From: Bog-532 sp963830385
Lineage (GTDB): Bacteria; Actinomycetota; Actinomycetes; Streptosporangiales; Streptosporangiaceae
Direction of reading: 5' to 3'
NCBI GenBank assembly: GCA_963830385.1
Contig: CAWHMD010000002.1
Location: 1,228,167-1,292,166 of the forward strand
DNA length: 64,000 nucleotides
The position numbers and the translations under genes were made by a program. Positions 24,658 to 33,211 of the stretch are shown one piece after another. The notes under the pieces were generated by a model. That model was not told the origin of the DNA. It did no database searches and saw nothing but the letters and a program-made list of their open reading frames with translations. Every line of letters begins with the position of its first letter. Position 1 is the first letter of the stretch.

Positions 24658-24954
24658 TCAGCTAATGGCTGGGCCGCCTGTTTGGCGGTCGGCCGTGAAT
24701 TGCTGGATGGATTGGCCATTGCGGAGGGAATCAAAGCGGGGATCCCGGTAACGACGGCTCATTCCGCCGTGCCGGATCTCGACCGACCAGCCATTTAGCC
24801 GGGCTTGCTCATCGGGCCCGGCGAATATACGGCCGGTTAGCGTGGCGGATTGGCCGGCGAACCAGGTGATGATTCTGGCCAGCGCGGAAGCAGGCCGGTC
24901 GGCCGCAGCCGCACTGACCGGGGCGGGGTCCTTACCGTTCACTGGAGCTTTCAT
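24658..24954 (-). CDS. Hypothetical protein
   Basis: 98 residues with an Ala-rich N-terminus, a central helix (ALARIITWFAGQSATLTGRIFAG) and a basic C-terminal half (RHGGMSRRYRDPRFDSLRNG). No recognised domain. It is upstream of and probably co-transcribed with the small membrane protein. Its AT-rich upstream region is shared with the divergent SARP-like regulator. Confidence 0.5.
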   Translation of the reverse strand: MKAPVNGKDPAPVSAAAADRPASALARIITWFAGQSATLTGRIFAGPDEQARLNGWSVEIRHGGMSRRYRDPRFDSLRNGQSIQQFTADRQTGGPAIS

Positions 24955-25015
24955 AGCTTCAGAATGAAAATGACCATGATCAAATCGCCTGCATTTATTT
25001 AGCAGCCACCGGACA

Positions 25016-25135
25016 ATGCGCTATCAAAGCTTGTTATGTTTTAGCGGGTGATGCGCTAGCGTGGTCTTTAATCTGGGAAAGGGTTGACCGATGGGCGAGC
25101 GGCCTTGACCCTGCCACGCCGGTCTGCTAGCGCAT
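25016..25135. promoter_or_regulatory. Three copies of ATGCGCTA in the divergent promoter region
   Basis: ATGCGCTATC (25016-25025), ATGCGCTAGC (25051-25060) and its inverse GCTAGCGCAT (25126-25135) lie within 120 bases before the SARP-like gene. The last copy is adjacent to its ribosome site. SARP-type activators bind short direct repeats, so autoregulation is plausible; the inverted third copy could be a repressing site. Confidence 0.5.
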
Positions 25136-25159
25136 TAAGTGAGTCCGGCGAGGAGGCGC

Positions 25160-27028
25160 ATGCGGTTCACGATCCTGCAGCACGCGGTCGGCTTCACCGC
25201 TACGGGGGCAGCAGCCGAGGAGGTGATAGGCGGTCAGGAGGGTGTGCTGCTGCGCCTGCTGATCCTGCACCGCGGACGCTCTTTGACCCGGGAGGACATC
25301 GCCCGCCAACTGAGCCGTTCCGGGCGCCACGCGGTGAGCCCGGAGTCGGTGCCCGCCTACGTCGGGCGGCTGCGCAGCCGGGTCGGGCCGGGCATCGTCC
25401 GTCACGCGGCCGGCGGGTACTTCTTCGGGCCGGAGCAGGCCGAGGTCGACGCCTTTGCCTTTGAAGAACTCGTAAAGCGGCACCGCATCGGCGAGGTGGC
25501 GGATATCGACGATGAGGACAGCGACTACGGCGAAAACTACGAGCGGCTGCTGGAGCTGCACGCGATGTGGCACGGCAATCCCGCCCAGCAATTCGAGGAC
25601 GAGCAGGACGACGAGTCGCTGATCGATATCTACCGTGACTTTCAGCGCTACTGGGACTGCCTGAATCGGTGCATCGTCTACGGCGAGCTGCACAGCCGCC
25701 GCAAGCCGCTGATCGAGAAGGCCATCGACCGGCTTGAGCAGTTGCGGAGATCAGACCCCGCCGATGAGCAGTTGTGGGTCCTGCTATTCCGCGCCCACGC
25801 GTCGCTGAGTGGGCACGAAGGAGCCATCACCGCCCTCCGTGAACGCATCCAGGAACAGTTCCCTGGCCGGATACCTAGCGAGTTGCGCTACACCATCGAC
25901 CGGATAACCGGTGGGCATGACGACGCGCTGTTCAAGGTCGACAAGCGACGCCCCAGCGATCAGCGGCGGGTCGACGAACTGATTCAGACCATCGGCATTT
26001 CGGCCACCTCCGAACTAGAACTGCGCCAGTCCAAGCTCGAGCCGTCCGAATGCATCAGGCAGACCATCTCTCGGCTCTGCTTTGCCGGGATCCTGGCCAC
26101 CAAGTGGGTGACCGACTCATATGTCAGGAGCCGGTTCGTCCGGCTGCTCGACCGGCTCGATGACCAGGGCGGAACCGTCCGGTTCCTGTTGCTTGATCCT
26201 GCGTCCGAGGCCTTCGCGCGGTTCAGCGATCTGCGGTGGAGTGAGGGCGACGCGCAGTCGATCGAGAGGCTGCGCGGCCTTAGCGCCGATCATCCCTGCT
26301 TCCAGGTCCGCCTCTACCACACGCTGCCCAGCTTCCGGATCGTGATCATTGATGAGAGCATCGTGAGCTTCTCCCCCTACCTGATGGCCCGCGGGACCGA
26401 GCGGGCCAAGACCGGCTGGGAGGCGCCACACATCGTGCTGGACCGGACCGCCCCGTGGCCGCTGGCGCTGACCTTCGAGACGCTCTTCGAGGAGACCTGG
26501 CGGACCGCCACCCCGCTCGGTCCGCTGAACGGCTCCTTAACCGGTCAGCGCCTCGGCGGCGGCGTTGAGCTGGTCAAAGGCGGCGGCGAAGGCCAGCGCG
26601 CGCTTGGCGTGCGGGATGTCGGTGTGGTACGTGCACCGGAGCAGGTTCCGGGCCAGCGACAGGTGCCACTCCCACCGGTAGTCGCTCTCGGCCAGGCTGG
26701 GCTGCATCACCGGCGTCACCCGGTGCAGATTGGTCGCCAGCCACGACAACGCGGCCAGCGCGGCTTCGGTGGAGGGCGTCGCGGTGACCGCGGCCAGGTC
26801 GGCCTGACCGGCCCCGAACCGCCGAACCAGCTCCCGCCAGGTCCCGAACCCGGTGAACAACATCGACTCGGTACCGGCGTCCACGCTCCGCATCAGCAGA
26901 TCGGCCGCCAGCCAGGCCGGGTCGGTCGCCCAGTGCGCCATGCCGGTCCGGCTGGTGTCGATCAGCTGTGGCGGCGGGTGCCGGCCGTTGGGGATCATCA
27001 CGTTGGCGGCGTGCAGGTCGCCGTGTGA
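25160..27028 (+). CDS. SARP/OmpR-type winged-helix regulator with BTAD-like and PLD-like C-terminal domain
   Basis: The first about 100 residues form an OmpR-type winged helix (LLRLLILHRGRSLTREDIARQL ... YVGRLRSRVGPGIVRHAAGGYFFG). Residues about 100-260 resemble the helical BTAD domain of SARP regulators. Residues about 285-440 resemble a phospholipase-D-fold domain (VRFLLLDPASEAFARF, FRIVIIDESIVSFSPYLM) without the HKD catalytic motif, suggesting ligand sensing. GAGGAGG precedes the ATG at 25160. The conserved part ends near 26530; the remaining 490 bases run antisense through the convergent gene, and a TAA in the next frame at 26538-26540 suggests a one-base error or an unusual overlap. Confidence 0.72.
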   Translation: MRFTILQHAVGFTATGAAAEEVIGGQEGVLLRLLILHRGRSLTREDIARQLSRSGRHAVSPESVPAYVGRLRSRVGPGIVRHAAGGYFFGPEQAEVDAFAFEELVKRHRIGEVADIDDEDSDYGENYERLLELHAMWHGNPAQQFEDEQDDESLIDIYRDFQRYWDCLNRCIVYGELHSRRKPLIEKAIDRLEQLRRSDPADEQLWVLLFRAHASLSGHEGAITALRERIQEQFPGRIPSELRYTIDRITGGHDDALFKVDKRRPSDQRRVDELIQTIGISATSELELRQSKLEPSECIRQTISRLCFAGILATKWVTDSYVRSRFVRLLDRLDDQGGTVRFLLLDPASEAFARFSDLRWSEGDAQSIERLRGLSADHPCFQVRLYHTLPSFRIVIIDESIVSFSPYLMARGTERAKTGWEAPHIVLDRTAPWPLALTFETLFEETWRTATPLGPLNGSLTGQRLGGGVELVKGGGEGQRALGVRDVGVVRAPEQVPGQRQVPLPPVVALGQAGLHHRRHPVQIGRQPRQRGQRGFGGGRRGDRGQVGLTGPEPPNQLPPGPEPGEQHRLGTGVHAPHQQIGRQPGRVGRPVRHAGPAGVDQLWRRVPAVGDHHVGGVQVAV

Positions 27029-28219
27029 GTAACAGACAAAGGTTTGCGGCGGCAGTGGCCGCTCCCCCGCTGGGCCGGGCAGACGTCGCTGGGTGACGAA
27101 CGCCCGGAGGTCACGCAGCAGAGCTCCGGTCTCACTGCCGAGCGCGCCGCCGTCGCCGCGCTCCAGCGCCTCTTGCAGCTCGTCCAGGACCCGCAAGATG
27201 ACCTGCTGGCGGTAGGCCGTGAACGCGAAGCTGTCCAGGATAGGCTCGCGACGGAACTCGCCCCGCTCGTAGACCGGCGCCAGCCGGTCAACGAACAGGG
27301 CCTCCATCAGGTCGGCTACCGCTTCAGGCGCGGGCGGGTTGTCCCGCGACCCCAGCCACTGCCGCAACGTGATGGCACGCTCGACCAGCGGGCTGCCCAG
27401 CGCGAACCAGCCATTCACCGGACCGACTGGATGCGGTGGCTGGTGCTGGACCAGCAACGACGGCGAGAACGCATCCCGCGCTTGCCGGCCGTAAGCTGCT
27501 TCACTGGCCAGGACTTCCTCGGTCTTGCTCAGCTTCAAGATGTGACTGACCGGAATACCGTTCACCAGGGCAGTGATCCCGCAAACCCACGCATCGGATG
27601 CTCCCGGGGTCAGGAACCGCAGCTCGATCCGGTCGGTCTGGCGACCGTCGGCCTCCAGCATCCTTGCGTAGAGCCGGGCAATCGTGGCGTCCCCGACCTG
27701 TTGCAGCAGTCCCTGGACACCCGGATCACCCGGATCGGCGATCACCTCGGAGGTCGGCACGGTTCCGTTGTCGAGGAGGTGACCGCGGATGTTTTTGGCG
27801 ATCGCGGCCGGGCTGTGCACCAGCGACGTGGTGCTGAAGTCGTTGCGCCGTACGACGTGATGAGCGCCCGCGTTGCGGGCGTCGTCCAGCAGGTCATGCA
27901 GACGGTCGTCACCCGTGGTGATGGCCAGGATGAAGGCACGCGAGAAGTACCGCCGGGCGGCCCGGACGATGTCGAGACCACGCGGCTCCAGCTCGTCGGG
28001 AAAGTCGTCCCGGGGGAACAGCAGATCGGCCACCACCAGATCGAAGGGAGTGGTAGCCGAGGCCAGCAGTTCCTGCGCGTGGTCCACGTCGGTGGTGGTT
28101 TCCCACTCGATCGTCCAGGTGGTTTCCCGGCCGATTGCTCCGCCGAGCCGGTTCTTGATGCTCTCGATCAGCCTCGACTCGTCGTCCACGACCAGAGCGC
28201 GGATCTTGATCACGCTCAC
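26537..28219 (-). CDS. Receiver domain fused to an aminoglycoside-phosphotransferase-fold domain
   Basis: 560 residues. Residues 5-135 form a response-regulator receiver: acidic pair in LVVDDE, phospho-acceptor Asp in LVVADLLFP, switch Thr in LAITTGDDR, but Arg replaces the usual Lys (HHVVRRND). Residues about 165-550 form an APH/choline-kinase-like fold with CYSHGDLHAANVM (catalytic HGDxxxxN); LIDTSRTG stands where the metal-binding DxD would be, so catalysis may be altered. It resembles the kinase-fold domain described as TCAD9 in actinobacterial conflict systems, though I cannot verify this. The GTG start overlaps the PRTase-GHKL stop by 4 bp (GTGA), so it is the output partner of that protein. 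Confidence 0.78.
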   Translation of the reverse strand: MSVIKIRALVVDDESRLIESIKNRLGGAIGRETTWTIEWETTTDVDHAQELLASATTPFDLVVADLLFPRDDFPDELEPRGLDIVRAARRYFSRAFILAITTGDDRLHDLLDDARNAGAHHVVRRNDFSTTSLVHSPAAIAKNIRGHLLDNGTVPTSEVIADPGDPGVQGLLQQVGDATIARLYARMLEADGRQTDRIELRFLTPGASDAWVCGITALVNGIPVSHILKLSKTEEVLASEAAYGRQARDAFSPSLLVQHQPPHPVGPVNGWFALGSPLVERAITLRQWLGSRDNPPAPEAVADLMEALFVDRLAPVYERGEFRREPILDSFAFTAYRQQVILRVLDELQEALERGDGGALGSETGALLRDLRAFVTQRRLPGPAGERPLPPQTFVCYSHGDLHAANVMIPNGRHPPPQLIDTSRTGMAHWATDPAWLAADLLMRSVDAGTESMLFTGFGTWRELVRRFGAGQADLAAVTATPSTEAALAALSWLATNLHRVTPVMQPSLAESDYRWEWHLSLARNLLRCTYHTDIPHAKRALAFAAAFDQLNAAAEALTG

Positions 28220-31200
28220 CCTCCCTGCCAGAGCGGCAAGGTGACGGTGACCGCGAACGTCCAGGCGCCGGGCTCGTTCTCGGACGGAGCCTGACTGGTC
28301 AAGGACCCGCCGAATGGCTGGAGCTTCTCGTCGAGCGCCCGCAGTCCCTGCCCCGCTCGGCCGCTCGGCCTGGTCCCAGAGTTACGGACCACCAGTTGCA
28401 CCGAGTCCGGCCCCGCCGGCAGATACTCGACCTCCAGCCTGACCGGCCCGTTTGTATTCGGGACCCGGTGCTTGTCGATGTTCTCCAGCAGGTGGGTGAC
28501 GATCTGGTCCAGCAGCTTTTCCGGGCAGAACACCTCCACTTCACCGTGTACTGGTGACTGCAGCGCCGCAGGAGCGTGGTGAGCGGTCAGAAGTTTGTCC
28601 ATGCAGGCGCTGAGCTGCACCGGAGCCGAGCCGATCAGTCCCACCAGCAGCGCCGGGCTTTCCCGGTCGTCGACATGCGCGGCCAGGAATATGCGATTCC
28701 ACCAGTTGATGCGGTCGAGCAGTTCGCACTGCGCGGTCCGCCAGGACGGGTCGGCCGGACGCCAGGGCTCATGGGTCAGGGCGTACAGCCGGTCGGTCAC
28801 CGCCCGCAGCTCGGCCACGCCCGGCCGGGCCAGGCTCAGCAGCCGCCGTTGTTCCCGGTGACCGAGCTGATCGGATACGAAATCACCGGCCAGAATGTCG
28901 CGCAGCGGCGGCAGGTTGGCCAGTGCCCGCTGTTCGAGCTGGCGGGCGCAGGTGTCCCAGTCGACCATCGCGGCCCGGGCCGCCTCGGCCGACGGCTCAG
29001 TCCACTCGCAGTCCTCGACGAAACTGCGCACGATCAGCAGCTCGGCTTCCAGCCGGTGCCGGATGACCGGACGCGCCAGATCTTCGCGTAGCCGCTCCCA
29101 AGCCGCCTGCGGGTCTTCCGGGTTGGGCAGGATGCGGTAGTCGGCGATGGTGAGCAGGCTTCTGACCACGTACAGGTGCTCGTCGGCGCTGGCCCCGCCC
29201 GCCTCGGCCGACCGTTCCTCGAGGTAGTTGCGGCAGGCGAGCAGGCTCCGCCGGAGCTGCGCCAGTTCGACGGGCAGGTTTCCGGGTGAGCGCAGCAGCA
29301 GGCGGCAGCAATCCAGCAGCATCTGATCGAGCAGCACCGCCTCGTTCCCGGCCAGCGCCATCAACCGGGGTAGCAATCCCACCAGCCGGTCCGGCATCGA
29401 TGCGGCCAGGACCATCAGGGACTGAAGCCGCAGCCACGGCGAGTCGGTGACCCGCTCGAAGCTGCGTACGCAGACGCCGGAGAGCAGTTCGGCGGCCACC
29501 CCGAAGTGCAGCGGCGCGAGCCCCAGCCACTGGTGCTCGGCCGCCAGCAGCCGGATCAGGCCCACACTGGTCCACTCGCGCTGGGCCGGGGATTCACGGG
29601 CCAGATCCCGGAGCCGGTCCATGACCTCCTGGCGGCCGTCCACCGACCGCAGTGCCTGCAGGAGCAACCCGCGCCAGCGCACGTAATCGACGGTCTCGGC
29701 CCCGGTCACCGGCACCGTGAACAGGTCGACGGCCGAGTCACGGGCCACCTCTTCGAGCTGGCGGGGCCAGAGCATCTCACGCAGCCGTTCCGCGTGGTTG
29801 AGCAGCCGCGGCGGCATAGTCTCGTCACTGAGCCGGTAACGCTCCCGCGTCGTACACATGGGACAGTCGTGCGCGTCGAACGAGGTGATGCTGCTCTTGG
29901 CGACAAACCGGATGGCCACCGGGACCTGCGCCTGTGATCCAACCACGGTCCGCAGCATGCGCAGCGTGTCGGCGTCGTTGTCTTCCAGTTGATTGAGCAT
30001 GCACAAGGCGGCGATCCAGCTTGCCCCGCTCCGGGCCGCCAACCGCACCAACTGCAGCAGCGTGCTCCCGGTGATAGCCCACCAGTGGATGATGAGTACC
30101 CCGACGCCGCGACCAACGTCGCCCAGGCTGACCGGGAACGCCCAGGCGTCGCCGGCGGGCCAGCGGGGCACCGCGACCGGCGGGTCGATCTGGGCTCCGG
30201 CCGAGACCAGTCGATCCCGGACCACCTCGGACAGCCGCTCGGCATTGCCGTCGGACTGGACGTACCAGATGGCGACCGGCGACCGAGAACTCATATCCGC
30301 ACCATTCTCACCGCGGACGTCGGCCAGAATCTGTCTCATATTGGACAGAACCGCCTCGGCGATATGGTCCCGCCCCCCGTGCGGACGGAGCGCCTGGAGG
30401 CGGACGAAGGCGCTGTAGTGCCGGCGTGGCGGGTCGTCGATGTGCCCCAGCCGGAGCGCGTCCGGAGCATCGGCGAACCAGGAGATCAGGTCGGCTTCTG
30501 CGGCCACCGCCGGATCGGTGAGGCCGGGCTCCACCGGTCGCAGCATCAACGGGTCGATATCGGTGGCGGGCGGACTCGCAGGACCGTTCAGCCGAACCCT
30601 GACCTGGGTCAGCGAGACCACCGGGACCACCCGGTTCAGCATCCGGATGGGCCCAGGAACGTCCCGGGCGTCGACCGCGCAGGCGATGACCAGAGGGTTG
30701 GCGTTCCTGGCGGCCAAGGTGACAGCTCGCCGGATCGTGTTCTCGGTCTCGATGACGTCGGTGCACAGCACGACATTGGCCCCGTCCGGCACCTGCTCAC
30801 CGATCAGCGGTTCACCGATGTTGAGCTCGGACTGCTGTGGGTAATAACTGCCGCCCAGGCCCAGGCACTCGCTGAGATGGCGGGCGAGTGCACGGGGAGC
30901 CGACTTGACCTGGACAATCGCGGTCGGGGTGGCTGCCTCGGCCGAGACCCGGAGCGCGGCCTCGGTCTTACGGGCCAGCACGAAGGCGGCCAACTGGACG
31001 CCAACCGTGCCCGCCAGCAGCGGCTCGGCACTGATCCACCGGTTCGTGACCCGCAACGTCGGGCCGCGGAACACGCCCCGCTTGACGCCGGGGCCGCCCT
31101 GGCCGATCGTCCGGGCCAGGTTCTGGCTGACGGCTTGCTCGACGGTCGCCTGGACGATGGAAAGCGACAGCCGCAGTTGCAGTTGCCGCTCGGCCACGGT

Positions 31201-31950
31201 CAGCAGATGCCCGCTGGCCTGCAGCATGGCGGCCAGCCGGGCAGTGTCCTCGCTGGTCTCCGGCCCCGACGCGGGCGGCTCGGTGACTTCGGTGGCCCGG
31301 TAACCGTCCGACAGGGTGCCGAGGATCTCCCGCAGCGGCACCGTCCCGCCGCACCACACGGGTTCACCGCGAGTGCCGAGAACCAGAATCGGCTGATGCC
31401 TGCGGGGTCCGGACTTGGTGGCCAGTTCCTCGTTGAAGGCCGCTACGCAGGGATCGAGCAACTGCGGCTCGGCATCTGGGATCACTACAACGACGATGCC
31501 CTCGGCGGCCATCGAACTTGCGAACTCGAGGACGCGGATGATGGCTTCGGGCCAGCGGTTGTCCAGTTCTGGCCGCTCATCACCGTGCAGTGAGACCGCG
31601 ATGACAAGACCGTCGGCCGACCCGTCCGCCCCCCCGTCCCGTAGCTGTCTGAGCAGGCGCGCCTGGTCCTCGTGACCGAGACTAGCTCGGGGTCGAAGAC
31701 GCACGTCACCAGCTCCAGGGCTGGAGCCGCCCCCGGGGCCGGGCGGCTCCCCCACGGCGTGCGCGGACGCCGGGGCGCGGGACCGGTCGGCAGCGTGAGC
31801 TCGAGCAGCGTGCCGGGAACGTGGCCAAGGCCGGCCAGCGCCACGTCGACACCGTCGGCCTTGCGGCCGAACAGCCTGCCTACCAGCAGGTCGGCGGTGC
31901 GGGCCTGGACCGCGCCGTGGTAGCTGCGAACCACCCGGGCCACCCACCAC
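28216..31950 (-). CDS. Large protein with tandem PRTase-like domains and C-terminal GHKL ATPase
   Basis: Meaningful coding begins near 31685 (SLGHEDQARLLRQL). The domains, numbered from 31950, start with an alpha/beta domain (115-200). The first PRTase-like domain (305-450) has VVLCTDVIETENTIRRA at the PRPP-loop position. The second (556-700) has VLIIHWWAITGSTLLQL, keeping TGST but with HWW for the acidic pair, then CPMC. A helical stretch (710-1030) and a GHKL ATPase (1040-1240; N-box HLLENIDKHR, G-box NSGTRPSGRAGQGLRALDEKL) complete it. This suggests a sensor kinase whose input is a nucleotide-like ligand. No good start exists, and the preceding STAS-GHKL frame flows into it after a -1 shift near 31676-31690, so both are probably one protein of about 1,570 residues. 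Confidence 0.75.
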   Translation of the reverse strand: MVGGPGGSQLPRRGPGPHRRPAGRQAVRPQGRRCRRGAGRPWPRSRHAARAHAADRSRAPASAHAVGEPPGPGGGSSPGAGDVRLRPRASLGHEDQARLLRQLRDGGADGSADGLVIAVSLHGDERPELDNRWPEAIIRVLEFASSMAAEGIVVVVIPDAEPQLLDPCVAAFNEELATKSGPRRHQPILVLGTRGEPVWCGGTVPLREILGTLSDGYRATEVTEPPASGPETSEDTARLAAMLQASGHLLTVAERQLQLRLSLSIVQATVEQAVSQNLARTIGQGGPGVKRGVFRGPTLRVTNRWISAEPLLAGTVGVQLAAFVLARKTEAALRVSAEAATPTAIVQVKSAPRALARHLSECLGLGGSYYPQQSELNIGEPLIGEQVPDGANVVLCTDVIETENTIRRAVTLAARNANPLVIACAVDARDVPGPIRMLNRVVPVVSLTQVRVRLNGPASPPATDIDPLMLRPVEPGLTDPAVAAEADLISWFADAPDALRLGHIDDPPRRHYSAFVRLQALRPHGGRDHIAEAVLSNMRQILADVRGENGADMSSRSPVAIWYVQSDGNAERLSEVVRDRLVSAGAQIDPPVAVPRWPAGDAWAFPVSLGDVGRGVGVLIIHWWAITGSTLLQLVRLAARSGASWIAALCMLNQLEDNDADTLRMLRTVVGSQAQVPVAIRFVAKSSITSFDAHDCPMCTTRERYRLSDETMPPRLLNHAERLREMLWPRQLEEVARDSAVDLFTVPVTGAETVDYVRWRGLLLQALRSVDGRQEVMDRLRDLARESPAQREWTSVGLIRLLAAEHQWLGLAPLHFGVAAELLSGVCVRSFERVTDSPWLRLQSLMVLAASMPDRLVGLLPRLMALAGNEAVLLDQMLLDCCRLLLRSPGNLPVELAQLRRSLLACRNYLEERSAEAGGASADEHLYVVRSLLTIADYRILPNPEDPQAAWERLREDLARPVIRHRLEAELLIVRSFVEDCEWTEPSAEAARAAMVDWDTCARQLEQRALANLPPLRDILAGDFVSDQLGHREQRRLLSLARPGVAELRAVTDRLYALTHEPWRPADPSWRTAQCELLDRINWWNRIFLAAHVDDRESPALLVGLIGSAPVQLSACMDKLLTAHHAPAALQSPVHGEVEVFCPEKLLDQIVTHLLENIDKHRVPNTNGPVRLEVEYLPAGPDSVQLVVRNSGTRPSGRAGQGLRALDEKLQPFGGSLTSQAPSENEPGAWTFAVTVTLPLWQGG

Positions 31951-32921
31951 AATCCGGTGGCACCGCTCGGCTGACCCGTAGCCGCCGTGCTCCCGCTGGG
32001 CCGGTTCCCCAGTGCCCGCAAGATGGTCTGCTGCCGACGGTCTGCATCGGAACCCCTGCTGGTATCGCTATGGGAGCGCTCTGGCTCCAGGCTGGCCGCG
32101 AGGTCCGCACCGGAATCGGCGACGATCAGCCGCAATACCTGGCTGCGATCCGCCAGGGCCCGCTCGGCCACCTCGGCCATGTGCGGGTGATTTCCGTTCT
32201 GGCGCAGGTAATAGGTCTCGGCCGCGAGCAAGATGGCCCCCACCAGGGCGACTGCCGGACGCTCACCGACCTGGCCATGCTCGGCGACGTTTTCTACAAG
32301 CTCGGTGAGTACGGTTTGACTGAGGGTCCGCGCATCCGACTGCGACAGGCCCAGGTCCTCCAGGCCGGCCGACACCGCCAGGAACGAGGGAGATTCGCCC
32401 AGTTGAGCGGCGGCCATGGGTTCCAGCCAGCGCAACGCGAACACGCGTCGTCGCTGGTACGGACCACGGTAAGAGTCGGGGCCGGGCGCCGGCGGAGCGC
32501 CACCGGGGTCGGCGGGCGTCGTAAGCGAACGATCCAGAACGCGGACGGCGTCCGTTTTCCAGTGCGGTGCCCGCAGTGAGTCGACGAAGCCGACCTGGCG
32601 CATGAACGCCAGCGCGTCGCCGCGAGCCCGAGCCTGCCGGGCAGCGTCGGCCGCTTCCAGGTCGCCGGGTTCACCGGCCGTGACCACCGTCGTATCCGGC
32701 AGCGCGACGGTGACGGGGATCCCGGACTTGACCGCCGCGTCGAGCAGCAGCAGCGCCCGCGCCAGCGCACCAAAGTCCGCGAACTCCACCCTCGAGAAGT
32801 CGAGTGTCAGCCGCTCGCCCGGGGTGACCTGTGCCCAGCTCCAGTCCGACGCCGGACCGTGCCGCAGCTCTTCCTCCCAGGCCAGCAGCGTCAGCGTACG
32901 AGGGAGGCGATAGGTGGCCAT
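31485..32921 (-). CDS. STAS-like plus GHKL ATPase protein, probably the N-terminal half of the PRTase protein
   Basis: Residues 1-100 form a STAS-like domain (RLTLDFSRVEFADFGALARALLLLDAAV, numbered from the ATG at 32921). Residues about 180-360 form a GHKL ATPase: N-box TELVENVAEHG, G1-like RLIVADSG, then TGLWWVARVVRSYHG and GTLLELTLPT at the end. The last sensible residues are LELVTCVFDPELVS; after that this frame becomes Ser/Arg-rich shadow to 31485 while the adjacent frame continues with real sequence. The ATG at 32921 has GGGGGA 9-10 bases upstream, preferable to 32930. STAS plus GHKL in one chain recalls anti-sigma/anti-anti-sigma pairs fused together. Confidence 0.72.
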   Translation of the reverse strand: MATYRLPRTLTLLAWEEELRHGPASDWSWAQVTPGERLTLDFSRVEFADFGALARALLLLDAAVKSGIPVTVALPDTTVVTAGEPGDLEAADAARQARARGDALAFMRQVGFVDSLRAPHWKTDAVRVLDRSLTTPADPGGAPPAPGPDSYRGPYQRRRVFALRWLEPMAAAQLGESPSFLAVSAGLEDLGLSQSDARTLSQTVLTELVENVAEHGQVGERPAVALVGAILLAAETYYLRQNGNHPHMAEVAERALADRSQVLRLIVADSGADLAASLEPERSHSDTSRGSDADRRQQTILRALGNRPSGSTAATGQPSGATGLWWVARVVRSYHGAVQARTADLLVGRLFGRKADGVDVALAGLGHVPGTLLELTLPTGPAPRRPRTPWGSRPAPGAAPALELVTCVFDPELVSVTRTRRACSDSYGTGGRTGRPTVLSSRSHCTVMSGQNWTTAGPKPSSASSSSQVRWPPRASSL

Positions 32922-33016
32922 CGCGGACATTCCCCCCGGCGACCCTACGAAGCGAACAAGTTGCGACCTTTATTCAGTAGTTAGCACTTTGTAACCGTTT
33001 GTCAACCACTTGTGTG

Positions 33017-33042
33017 GTGGCAGGTAACAGGACACCTGCCAC
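33017..33042. promoter_or_regulatory. Hairpin or operator between divergent genes
   Basis: GTGGCAGGT and ACCTGCCAC form a 9-bp inverted repeat with an 8-base spacer in the AT-rich gap between the leftward STAS-GHKL gene and the rightward methyltransferase gene. No gene reads into it, so an operator is more likely than a terminator. Confidence 0.42.
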
Positions 33043-33211
33043 ACCGTAAGTCGGCGCCGACGGAAAGAGGCCGTCTCCGCATAAATCGCCTCGGCCGAAA
33101 CTCGCTTAATGGGACAAACAACCCTCGTTATCCCGCTGTAAGCCTGCTGTGGCTAGAATCAGCGCTGGCGAGGTCTTCGCCACGGATACTTCATACCTCC
33201 AGGGGCCTTTG

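Noticed and set aside
29989..31593. Rightward 534-codon open frame
   Set aside because: Antisense to the PRTase-GHKL gene, which shows domain motifs in order.
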